NCBI GenBank assembly: GCA_910575035.1
Contig: CAJTDL010000036.1
Location: forward strand, 1 to 46,297
From: Lachnospiraceae bacterium
Lineage (GTDB): Bacteria; Bacillota; Clostridia; Lachnospirales; Lachnospiraceae
Reading direction: 5' to 3'
DNA: 46,297 bases
Both the position numbers and the translations under genes were made by a program. The notes under the pieces were generated by a model that saw only the letters and a list, made by a program, of their open reading frames with translations, was not told the origin of the DNA and searched no databases. Position 1 is the stretch's first letter. Each line of letters starts with the position of its first letter. Below, in pieces: positions 40,952 to 46,297 of this stretch.

Positions 40952-41040
40952 ACTTTCAACTTTTTGTGTCCAAAGTATTGACATAGGTCCACCTGTGCCG
41001 TATATCCACAAAGTAGGAATCAAGCCCGAAATCCGAAAAT

Positions 41041-41071
41041 TTCCACGATTGTGGAATGAATGTGGTATAAT
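41041..41071 (+). promoter_or_regulatory. Operator dyad TTCCAC-N4-GTGGAA and -10 box of the XRE gene
   Basis: A perfect 16-bp palindrome (41041-41056) occupies the expected -35 region and a TATAAT -10 follows at 41066-41071. Placement suits autorepression by the XRE protein encoded 47 bp downstream. No consensus -35 is visible because the dyad covers it. Confidence 0.6.
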
Positions 41072-41117
41072 GGTTTTGTTGCGGCAGGCTGGCCGCAGGA
41101 AAGGGGAATAAGGGAAT

Positions 41118-41933
41118 ATGAAATGGGCTACCACAATTCAGGAACGGCTGAAAGATTTACGGGTGGAGCGGCATTTGAAGCTGGAAGAACTGGAAGCGGC
41201 CACTGGTATTTCAAGCTCGGCTCTCGGAAGCTATGAAAATGATAAGAACAACAATAAAGAAATCAACCACGGGAGCCTTTTGAAGCTGGCAAAGTTTTAT
41301 GGTGTATCTGTGGATTATATCCTGTGCCTGACAGAGAACAGGGAGCAGGCCAACACGCCTTTAACAGAACTGCATTTGAGTGATGAAATGATTGCGCTTC
41401 TGAAAAGTGGCCGGATTAACAACCGCCTGCTGTGCGAGCTTGCCACCCACAAGGATTTTATAAAGTTTCTGGCTGACATTGAGGTTTATGTGGATGGGAT
41501 TGCATCCATGCAGATTCAGAACCTCAATTCCCTTGTTGATACTGTCCGGCACGAAATTATAGAACGCTACTGCCCTGGGGAAGATGACCCGTACCTCCGG
41601 ATTTTACAGGCTGCACACATTGAGGATGACGAATATTTCAGCCACATGATACAGGATGATATAAGCGCAATCGTCCGTGACATCCGTGCCGCACACAAGT
41701 CTGACAGTGGGAGTGCGCCGCCAACCACCATTGCCGAAGAATTGAAGCGGGATTTAGAGGATGTTGCAAATTTCAAGGGAAGCCCCCTTGAAAAACAGGC
41801 TGCGCTTTACTGCAAGCGGCTGGGTATCAATTATAACAAGCTGTCTGATGTGGAATTCCGGCAGCTTGTACATATCCTTGAAAAATCGAAATTCTTCAAA
41901 AGCTATGTCAGCCAGAGGAAGAAACGGAAATAG
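41118..41933 (+). CDS. XRE-family regulator of an integrative element
   Basis: This 271-aa protein has an N-terminal HTH ('IQERLKDLRVERHLKLEELE', 'GISSSALGSYENDKNN', 'VSVDYILCLTENREQ') and a long C-terminal helical domain ('FIKFLADIEVYVDGI', 'YLRILQAAHIEDDEYFSHM'). Proteins of this size and plan are common controllers in Tn1549-like elements. The RBS is AAAGGGGAATAAGG. It is followed by a strong terminator and preceded by its own palindrome and -10 box, so it is monocistronic. Confidence 0.88.
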   Translation: MKWATTIQERLKDLRVERHLKLEELEAATGISSSALGSYENDKNNNKEINHGSLLKLAKFYGVSVDYILCLTENREQANTPLTELHLSDEMIALLKSGRINNRLLCELATHKDFIKFLADIEVYVDGIASMQIQNLNSLVDTVRHEIIERYCPGEDDPYLRILQAAHIEDDEYFSHMIQDDISAIVRDIRAAHKSDSGSAPPTTIAEELKRDLEDVANFKGSPLEKQAALYCKRLGINYNKLSDVEFRQLVHILEKSKFFKSYVSQRKKRK

Positions 41934-41934
41934 G

Positions 41935-41974
41935 AAATGCCGTTGCTTGGGATTTTTCCACGCAACGGCATTTT
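41935..41974 (+). terminator. Terminator after the XRE gene
   Basis: AAATGCCGTTGC (41935-41946) pairs over 12 bases with GCAACGGCATTT (41962-41973) around a 15-base loop. It may work in both directions, also ending the minus-strand cluster from the right. Confidence 0.85.
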
Positions 41975-42010
41975 CCAGAGTTTTTATTCCATTTTTACTT
42001 GCACATAAAA

Positions 42011-42430
42011 TCAAAACCACATAGACGGAGTATCTTTGAATTGTGGGACATTCCCATTTTGATAAGGGTCATAGTTGTCTGTATTGCAGCCAAATTCTTT
42101 TAAGGATTGTATTCGCCCATCCTGCGCCCACTTAATGAGAGAAATTCCATCAAATGCTTCAACCTTCCCATCGTCCACCGTATTTTTAAAATACCATTCT
42201 ACAACCGTTTGGTTTCCTTTATGGAAATACTGTTTAATATCCCATTGGAGAACTGTGCCACGCCTGTTCCATTCATCAAACCATAGTTTTATTTTTAATG
42301 GGCCATGATACTCCGGCCCCCAGCTTTCAGTGTAAACAGCATTTTCAGAGAATATATCCAATATGCCTAAATCACACTTTTTCAGCCACATATCAAACCA
42401 TAGCCGAATGGTTTCTTCTCGTTTTTCCAT
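42011..42430 (-). CDS. NTF2/SnoaL-like protein
   Basis: This 139-aa protein starts behind AAAGGGGA. It shows the SnoaL-like cone fold pattern: an N-terminal helix 'IRLWFDMWLKKCDLGILDIF', 'ENAVYTESWGPEYHGP', and 'VVEWYFKNTVDDGKVEAFDGISLIKWAQDGRI'-type strands. Such proteins are isomerases, hydrolases or simple ligand binders; no specific activity can be read. It is last in a four-gene minus-strand cluster with a metallo-hydrolase, a tautomerase and an acetyltransferase. Confidence 0.8.
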   Translation of the reverse strand: MEKREETIRLWFDMWLKKCDLGILDIFSENAVYTESWGPEYHGPLKIKLWFDEWNRRGTVLQWDIKQYFHKGNQTVVEWYFKNTVDDGKVEAFDGISLIKWAQDGRIQSLKEFGCNTDNYDPYQNGNVPQFKDTPSMWF

Positions 42431-42468
42431 GAAATCCCCTTTCCCGTTTTTCTTCCGCTAATCCCGTT

Positions 42469-43230
42469 TTACAGCCATACGCCCCAATCGCCATAATGAT
42501 ATGTACCGCTGCCATGATGGAGCTTCCCGTCTGCTTTTAACTGACGGAACGCATTTGCCATGCGGATTAGGATTTCCGGCTGTATATCCAGCGAATGATG
42601 TGCAGGGAATACCCTTTTTACAGGCAGTGCCGCAACTTTTTCCAGCGAAGCAAGATAGGCTTCCGGGTCAGTGGAGGGGTAATAAGCAAACAGGGTATCT
42701 TTATAGACCAAATCGCCGGTAAACAAATATCCCCTGTCTTTTTCCCAAAAACATAAATGTCCGGGAGAGTGTCCGGGCGTATGCAGCACTTCAATTTCCC
42801 TGCCGCCAATATCAATTACATCATAGTCATTTAATACTTTTGTTGGTATACCTTGAAAGAATACATAATCGTCAACATGAAAACCGTCAGGCAAATCACA
42901 ACGGTCAACCACCATTTTCTTAATAGTTTCGATTGTCAGGGGAAATTTCCCGTTCAGCCAGTCCAATTCTTCTGCGTGTGCGTAAAATTCCGGGAAATAT
43001 TTATGCCCGCCGATATGATCCCAGTGAATATGCGTGGCAACCGCCGCAATCGGTTTATCCGTAAGTTTACGGACTTCATCATATATATTGGAAATCCCCA
43101 GTCCTGTGTCAATAAGCAGGCTTTTCTCTTTTCCATTCAATAGATAACAGTGGGTTTCTTCCCAATGCCGGTATTCGCTTATGATTATGGTTTCATTATC
43201 AATCTTGTCTATTGTAAACCAGTTATCCAT
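42469..43230 (-). CDS. Metallo-beta-lactamase-fold hydrolase
   Basis: This 253-aa protein starts at ATG 43230 behind GGGATTGGAG; the frame is open to a TTG at 43239. The zinc motif HxHxDH is 'THIHWDHIGGH' (His67, His69, Asp71, His72), with 'HTPGHSPGHLCFW' and 'LFTGDLVY' supplying the third His and bridging Asp. No signal peptide. It resembles general MBL hydrolases of thioester or lactone type rather than secreted beta-lactamases. Substrate unknown; neighbours suggest small-molecule detoxification. Confidence 0.9.
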   Translation of the reverse strand: MDNWFTIDKIDNETIIISEYRHWEETHCYLLNGKEKSLLIDTGLGISNIYDEVRKLTDKPIAAVATHIHWDHIGGHKYFPEFYAHAEELDWLNGKFPLTIETIKKMVVDRCDLPDGFHVDDYVFFQGIPTKVLNDYDVIDIGGREIEVLHTPGHSPGHLCFWEKDRGYLFTGDLVYKDTLFAYYPSTDPEAYLASLEKVAALPVKRVFPAHHSLDIQPEILIRMANAFRQLKADGKLHHGSGTYHYGDWGVWL

Positions 43231-43248
43231 TATCTCCAATCCCTTCCA

Positions 43249-43461
43249 TTAAGATTGATGTGCCTGCATATATTCCGCTTTCACTTTATCAATCGTTTTA
43301 CCGCCAATTCCAAAGTTCTTATCTGGCAGTTCTTTAATCGTAGTCACAAAAAATTCCTGCGGCACATTCATAATTTCAGAAGATACTTCTGTCAATCTTT
43401 TTATCAACAGTTCCTTTTGCTTATCAGATAAAGTGCCGCTTTCAACTGTAATGTATGGCAT
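43249..43461 (-). CDS. 4-oxalocrotonate tautomerase-family protein
   Basis: This 70-aa protein has the catalytic Pro directly after Met ('MPYITVESGTLSDKQKELL'), the family hallmark, and the strand 'EFFVTTIKELPDKNFGIGG'. RBS AAGGAGGGG. These enzymes use the N-terminal proline for keto-enol tautomerisation or dehalogenation. It lies 18 bp upstream of the MBL hydrolase gene, so the two are probably co-transcribed. Confidence 0.88.
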   Translation of the reverse strand: MPYITVESGTLSDKQKELLIKRLTEVSSEIMNVPQEFFVTTIKELPDKNFGIGGKTIDKVKAEYMQAHQS

Positions 43462-43517
43462 TTTGCCCCTCCTTCAACTTTTCATTCATTGTTTATTCAG
43501 CCCTACCAAATGGGCAG

Positions 43518-44027
43518 TTATAGTTTTAAGCTATATTGCAAAAGATTATAACTGTGTCCATCTGTGCTGTCTGTTTTAGGTACTGAAGAAATCACTGTAA
43601 ATCCTAATGACTTTGCTAATTGATTGGAAGCCCTGTTTTCCTCTCTTGTTGAATAAATAAACTTTTTTGCACTAAATTCTTCTTTGCAATATTGTATCAA
43701 GACTTGAAGAATCTGCTTGCCAAACCCTTTTCCCACGTAATCTGGCCCCAGACATATCCCCGCTTCCTGATAGATGTAAGGTTCGATTTTTTCTACACCA
43801 GCAAATCCAATCGCCTTACCGGTTGCTTTTTCATAAACTAGATAGGTATCATGCTCTTTCTGAAATGCAATGGTTTTCATGATTCTTATTTTGGCGTTTT
43901 CTTCGCTTGTAGTAATATTCCATTCCATGTATTTTGCGCTTTCTGGCTGTGACCAGACATTACAATACATTTCCTTCCAATCTGAAAACTTTGCCTTATC
44001 AAGAATCAGACTCTCCGTTTCAATCAT
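43518..44027 (-). CDS. GNAT acetyltransferase, RimJ/RimL type
   Basis: This 169-aa protein starts at ATG 44027 (MIETESLIL) after GGAGGAAC; the frame is open to 44048. RimJ-like features include 'LILDKAKFSDWKEMY', the acetyl-CoA loop 'LGPDYVGKGFGKQILQVLI' and 'STREENRASNQLAKSLGF'. It may acetylate an antibiotic, peptide or small amine. First gene of the minus-strand cluster. Confidence 0.85.
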   Translation of the reverse strand: MIETESLILDKAKFSDWKEMYCNVWSQPESAKYMEWNITTSEENAKIRIMKTIAFQKEHDTYLVYEKATGKAIGFAGVEKIEPYIYQEAGICLGPDYVGKGFGKQILQVLIQYCKEEFSAKKFIYSTREENRASNQLAKSLGFTVISSVPKTDSTDGHSYNLLQYSLKL

Positions 44028-44101
44028 TTTAAAATGTTCCTCCAGCACTGGCTGACTTGTTGCCGTTTCTATTATACTGCAAAAGCGGCCTTTGTCTATA
44101 T

Positions 44102-44293
44102 TTATTTTTCATGCTCTGCTGATGGTTCGTTCTTAATAATAATAATAAGCTGCCCCTGCTGGCATTTCACGGTGATTTTGTCCCCTGCGGAGAATCCAGC
44201 CTGTTCCAGCCAGTTCCCCTGTAATAGAATCTGCGGCGGTGATTTTTTAAAAGCCCCACGTCCATTATAAACAGTCAGTTTGCGGTCGTCCAT
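44102..44293 (-). CDS. SymE-like small protein
   Basis: This 63-aa protein starts at ATG 44293, overlapping the end of the gene upstream. The core 'PPQILLQGNWLEQAGFSAGDKITVKCQQGQLII' type strand pattern (shown in parts: 'ILLQGNWLEQAGF', 'GDKITVKCQQGQL') matches SymE, an AbrB-fold protein known in E. coli as an SOS-induced toxin controlled by antisense RNA. Here it is paired with a 62-aa gene, so it may be a two-gene module. Toxicity is not shown. Confidence 0.7.
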   Translation of the reverse strand: MDDRKLTVYNGRGAFKKSPPQILLQGNWLEQAGFSAGDKITVKCQQGQLIIIIKNEPSAEHEK

Positions 44294-44463
44294 CCGTCCT
44301 CCTTCCCCGCTGCCTGTCGGCATACGATTTCAAATACATTCCCATTCTCTGTCCTGACAGTAAGAAGGCTGTTCCGCTCGTCTGCGTTCAGGTCAGCAAT
44401 CCCCATCCCCTCGCTGTCATTCAGTAAATCAAAAAGCCTGTCCCTAAAATAGTTCAGTTCCAT
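44275..44463 (-). CDS. Small partner of the SymE-like gene
   Basis: This 62-aa acidic protein (MELNYFRDRLFDLLND...) has 'GMGIADLNADERNSLLTV' and 'GNVFEIVCRQ'. The stop overlaps the start of the SymE-like gene by 19 bp. RBS AAAGGGGAA. No named family; it could be an antitoxin or a structural partner. The divergent XRE gene begins 139 bp to the right. Confidence 0.6.
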   Translation of the reverse strand: MELNYFRDRLFDLLNDSEGMGIADLNADERNSLLTVRTENGNVFEIVCRQAAGKEDGWTTAN

Positions 44464-44488
44464 TCTTTTGTTCCCCTTTCATATTTTA

Positions 44489-44559
44489 TAGTCTAATAGC
44501 TTATATTATATAGTCTTTTAGAATCTATTGCAATCCCTAAGTGTGATGTAGTCTAAAAG
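44489..44559. repeat. Three TAGTCTwwwAG boxes between divergent genes
   Basis: TAGTCTAATAG (44489), TAGTCTTTTAG (44511) and TAGTCTAAAAG (44549) lie in the AT-rich gap between the SymE pair (minus) and the XRE gene (plus). Starts are 22 and 38 bases apart. They probably are binding sites for the XRE protein and could control both directions. Confidence 0.6.
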
Positions 44560-44601
44560 TGTACAAAATAAATGCTGATAGCTTATGAAATGGGTGACAT
44601 T

Positions 44602-44928
44602 ATGGAAGGTAAAGGATTAGGCAAACGTATCAACATGGTGAGGAAAGACCGGGGATTCACGGCGGACAGGCTCTCGGAGCTGTGCAATATCAACGCAACC
44701 TATCTCCGGCAGATTGAGGGCGGGACAAAGGTTCCCAGTCTGCCCGTATTTATCAATATCTGCAACGCACTGAAAATCTCCCCTGATTATCTGCTGCGGG
44801 ATGCGCTGGAAGATAATGAGGTCAGCAAAATACAGGAACTGACAGAGCTGTGGGAAAGTACATCGCCCGGCCAGCAAGAAATCGCCGTTGCCATGATTCG
44901 TGCGGTATTGGAGCGTAAGGAAGGTTAG
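44602..44928 (+). CDS. XRE-family regulator next to the SymE-like pair
   Basis: This is a 108-aa protein if started at ATG 44602; ATG 44590 or 44572 are open alternatives and none has a clear RBS. HTH: 'LGKRINMVRKDRGFTADRLS', 'NINATYLRQIEGGTKVPSL', then 'ALKISPDYLL'. The C-terminal helix 'EVSKIQELTELWESTSPGQQE' is typical of short phage-like repressors. Its upstream gap carries three matching boxes, suggesting autorepression and control of the SymE-like pair. Confidence 0.82.
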   Translation: MEGKGLGKRINMVRKDRGFTADRLSELCNINATYLRQIEGGTKVPSLPVFINICNALKISPDYLLRDALEDNEVSKIQELTELWESTSPGQQEIAVAMIRAVLERKEG

Positions 44929-44931
44929 AAA

Positions 44932-44957
44932 GACCAGCCGGGTGTCGGCTGGCCTTT
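44932..44957 (+). terminator. Terminator between XRE gene and tnpV
   Basis: CCAGCC (44934-44939) pairs with GGCTGG (44947-44952), followed by CCTTTCC. A modest hairpin that ends the plus-strand XRE transcript 4 bp after its stop, and may also serve the convergent tnpV gene. Confidence 0.55.
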
Positions 44958-44967
44958 CCATGTCCAA

Positions 44968-45345
44968 TCAAATATAAATCAGTTCGCTGTTTATGATTTC
45001 CTCTGCCCGACTGCGGATATTGTTCATCCGACCTACCCATTCAAGCTGGTTTTGGGCTTTCAGTTCCTCGGTCACTCCCTCGGCGGCTTTCATCTGCTCA
45101 ATGATTAAGTCAAGCCGTTCCTCCGCCTGCTCGTTCAGGTCGGCAAGGTATGTCCATAATTTCCCGGTCAGGATAAGGGAGCTGTACCGTGCCGGGTGTT
45201 CCTGTTTGAGATATTCCCGGTGCAGCCGCCCATAGCGTCCGATGGGGCGGTTTTCTTCCGGCAGCTTCAAGTCCAGGATATAGTAATCGCCTATCAGAAT
45301 ATAATCAATGCCGTTCTCTGTGATTCTTTCTTTCAGTTTTTCCAT
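44968..45345 (-). CDS. tnpV: TnpV transposon-encoded protein
   Basis: This 125-aa protein starts at ATG 45345 (MEKLKERITENGIDY). It has the TnpV pattern: 'YILIGDYYILDLKLPEENRP', 'IGRYGRLHREYLKQEHP', 'LILTGKLWTYLADLNEQA', and a C-terminal helix. TnpV was first named in Tn4451 of Clostridium and is carried by many related elements; its role is unknown. It overlaps the XRE gene upstream by 41 bp, indicating coupled translation. Confidence 0.85.
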   Translation of the reverse strand: MEKLKERITENGIDYILIGDYYILDLKLPEENRPIGRYGRLHREYLKQEHPARYSSLILTGKLWTYLADLNEQAEERLDLIIEQMKAAEGVTEELKAQNQLEWVGRMNNIRSRAEEIINSELIYI

Positions 45346-45577
45346 TGTCGTCCCCTCCTGTGGTGGAAGGCTCGTCACTGGCCAGCTCAATCACGTCCAT
45401 AATGCCACAATCCAGCGTTTCGCAAATACGGGCAAGTGTATCCATGCTGATATGTTTCCCTTCTTTTCCCATGTTGGCTATCATATTTGTGGTCAGTCCA
45501 GCGGCAAGCCTTAAGTCCTCTTTCCTCATGTTGCGCTCTATCAGTGTGTGCCAGAGCGGTTTGTAGCTGATGTGCAT
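45305..45577 (-). CDS. Short XRE regulator upstream of tnpV
   Basis: This 90-aa protein starts at ATG 45577 (MHISYKPLWHTLIER) behind GGGAG. The HTH is 'RKEDLRLAAGLTTNMIANMG', with 'MDTLARICETLDCGIMDV', the YozG/Cro-like class. It is the first gene after a consensus promoter at 45619-45647 and overlaps tnpV. It probably regulates this small transcript. Confidence 0.82.
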   Translation of the reverse strand: MHISYKPLWHTLIERNMRKEDLRLAAGLTTNMIANMGKEGKHISMDTLARICETLDCGIMDVIELASDEPSTTGGDDNGKTERKNHRERH

Positions 45578-45618
45578 TTTTCTCCCTGCCTTTCTGCCCC
45601 GGATGGGCGTTTGCACCC

Positions 45619-45647
45619 ATTATATCAGGATTCTTGCTAACTCACAA
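45619..45647 (-). promoter_or_regulatory. Promoter of the XRE-tnpV pair
   Basis: On the minus strand: TTGTGA (45647-45642), a 17-base spacer and TATAAT (45624-45619), about 42 bases before the XRE start. The rest of the gap to 45801 shows no gene. Confidence 0.75.
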
Positions 45648-45801
45648 ATATTTCTTGACGGTATCGCCGGTTCCGTCTGGATTGTGCTTTTCCTTTCCTC
45701 TTTTGATTACCTCTAATTAGCCATGACCTGTTTCATGCCCTGTGATTTTGCTCATGTGAGATAAAGAAGTAAAAGAAGTGTAAAAAATTTTGCCGTTCCC
45801 T

Positions 45802-45820
45802 GTCCGGCTGACTGCCGGAC
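45802..45820 (-). terminator. Hairpin after the chimeric relaxase gene
   Basis: GTCCGGC and GCCGGAC are exact inverted repeats around TGACT. On the minus strand a T-rich run follows about ten bases later. Probably the terminator of the former recombinase gene whose tail ends at 45831. A hairpin with the same GTCCGG stem occurs at 80-96. Confidence 0.5.
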
Positions 45821-45830
45821 GGGGCGGGCT

Positions 45831-46297
45831 TTAGTCGGGCAATTCTACCTTGCCGACAAAAGAGTAATAGATTTCGATTTCCTGTCTGCGGAGCTTCCCC
45901 TGGCGTTTCCCGTCAAGGGCTTCCGATTCGTGGATTACGATTGCCTCCCTTAAATCCTCCCGATAGACGTTGTACCGTGTCGGCTTTCCGCTTTTTTCGT
46001 CCAGATAAAGCGGTCTTGACGGGGCTTTCTTGGGGTTTTCAATCACTGATAAACCGTACTCTCGGCATAAGCGGTCGGACACTTCCCTCAACCTTTTCTG
46101 CTCGGATTTTGAGTAATTGTATTTGCTCCCATCCAGATAAGAAACGGAGTTGAAACAAAAATGGTTGTGGAGATGTCCTTTGTCAAGGTGGGTGGCAACG
46201 ATTATCTGATATTTGTCGCTCCACATTTCCCTTGCTAATTTCAATCCGATTTCGTGGCATTGTTCAGGCGTTACCTCGTCTGGCTTAAAGCTCTGAT
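45831..46297 (-). pseudogene. Relaxase N-terminal part fused to a serine-recombinase tail
   Basis: The frame enters from the right edge ('FKPDEVTPEQCHEIGLKLA') and contains the relaxase metal-binding motif 'HLDKGHLHNHF' and 'DGSKYNYSKSEQKRLREVSD'. After 'YNVYREDLREA' the sequence changes to 'IVIHESEALDGKRQGK' and 'IEIYYSFVGKVELPD', which is the C-terminal end of DUF4368-type large serine recombinases. The join is in frame and gives a chimeric protein. I infer a deletion between a relaxase gene and the recombinase gene at the element's far end. The nicking domain could still be made, but without its C-terminal half. Confidence 0.8.

Larger units (their letters stand above)
39722..40983 (+). 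mobile_element. IS3-family insertion sequence (about 1262 bp)
   Basis: The outer ends TGTTAGTA (39722) and TGTCAATA (on the minus strand from 40983) are similar. Just inside, TGTGGACAGAAAAAGTTGAA and TTTGGACACAAAAAGTTGAA are inverted with two mismatches. Two frames, orfA and orfB, are in the typical -1 relation. I see no perfect target duplication, fitting an adjacent deletion. The transposase carries a substitution at a catalytic Asp. Confidence 0.85.

Noticed and set aside
39718-40988. Three- or four-base target duplication for the IS3-family element
   Set aside because: Left flank TTGG and right flank TAGG do not match exactly; boundaries remain approximate.
1-46297. tRNA or rRNA genes and tRNA-type attachment sites
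   Set aside because: I found no cloverleaf-like sequence or conserved T-loop GGTTCRANNCC in a suitable context on either strand.

Overview
The window reads as an accessory-gene patchwork from a low-to-mid GC gut Firmicute, most likely a Lachnospiraceae/Clostridia relative. The evidence is Tn1549/Tn4451-like relaxase pieces, TnpV, five large serine recombinases, a Tn916-type xis-int pair, Gram-positive ribosome binding sites (AAGGAGG) and SigA-type promoters. I see no core chromosomal genes, rRNA or tRNA. Species-level assignment is inference.

Region A (1-20560, + strand) is the right part of an integrative element: the C-terminal half of a relaxase, then cargo, then the recombination module. 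Cargo 1 is a two-component system, a lipoprotein, two FtsX-type permeases, a second lipoprotein copy fused behind a broken ABC ATPase start, an intact ABC ATPase and a small membrane protein, ending in an orphan winged-helix regulator. Cargo 2 is a clear promoter and palindromic operator, an ABC ATPase, a large permease, a DUF1648 peptide, an SdpR-like repressor and an SdpI-like membrane protein, ending in a second copy of the winged-helix regulator with the same terminator. Both cargos look like peptide-stress or immunity modules. The recombination module is a structured leader, a sigma-region-4 protein, about 650 structured non-coding bases, a DUF6870 protein and three co-translated serine recombinases.

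Region B (about 20580-22970) is a small Tn916-like remnant: an integrase truncated just after its HxxR motif where region A begins, an excisionase, divergent promoters, an XRE regulator and an acetyltransferase.

Region C (about 22980-34700, mostly minus) is a decayed defence island. It holds a type I restriction-modification operon (5'-truncated hsdM, hsdS, hsdR), a DUF1016/PDDEXK nuclease gene, a GIY-YIG protein, several small unknowns and a broken HTH gene. The DUF1016 gene is split by a 767-bp cassette with 14-bp perfect inverted repeats and an 8-bp target duplication. Removing the cassette and one duplication copy restores the reading frame exactly. HsdS carries two nearly identical target-recognition domains. 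An IS4-type remnant sits beside a promoter with a CIRCE-like operator and a truncated gene start. Two similar palindromes precede two genes of the island.

Region D (34783-39721, minus) is a second recombinase module: a zinc-ribbon/HTH protein, a short helical protein and two recombinases, plus small genes and the SH3 tail of a cell-wall hydrolase cut by an IS3-family element whose transposase has lost a catalytic Asp.

Region E (41000-46297) holds an autoregulated-looking XRE gene, a minus-strand cluster (NTF2-like, metallo-beta-lactamase fold, tautomerase, acetyltransferase), a SymE-like pair, an XRE gene behind repeated operator-like boxes, TnpV with another XRE gene, and a relaxase N-terminus fused in frame to the tail of a serine recombinase. 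That fusion looks like an internal deletion scar of an element laid out like region A.
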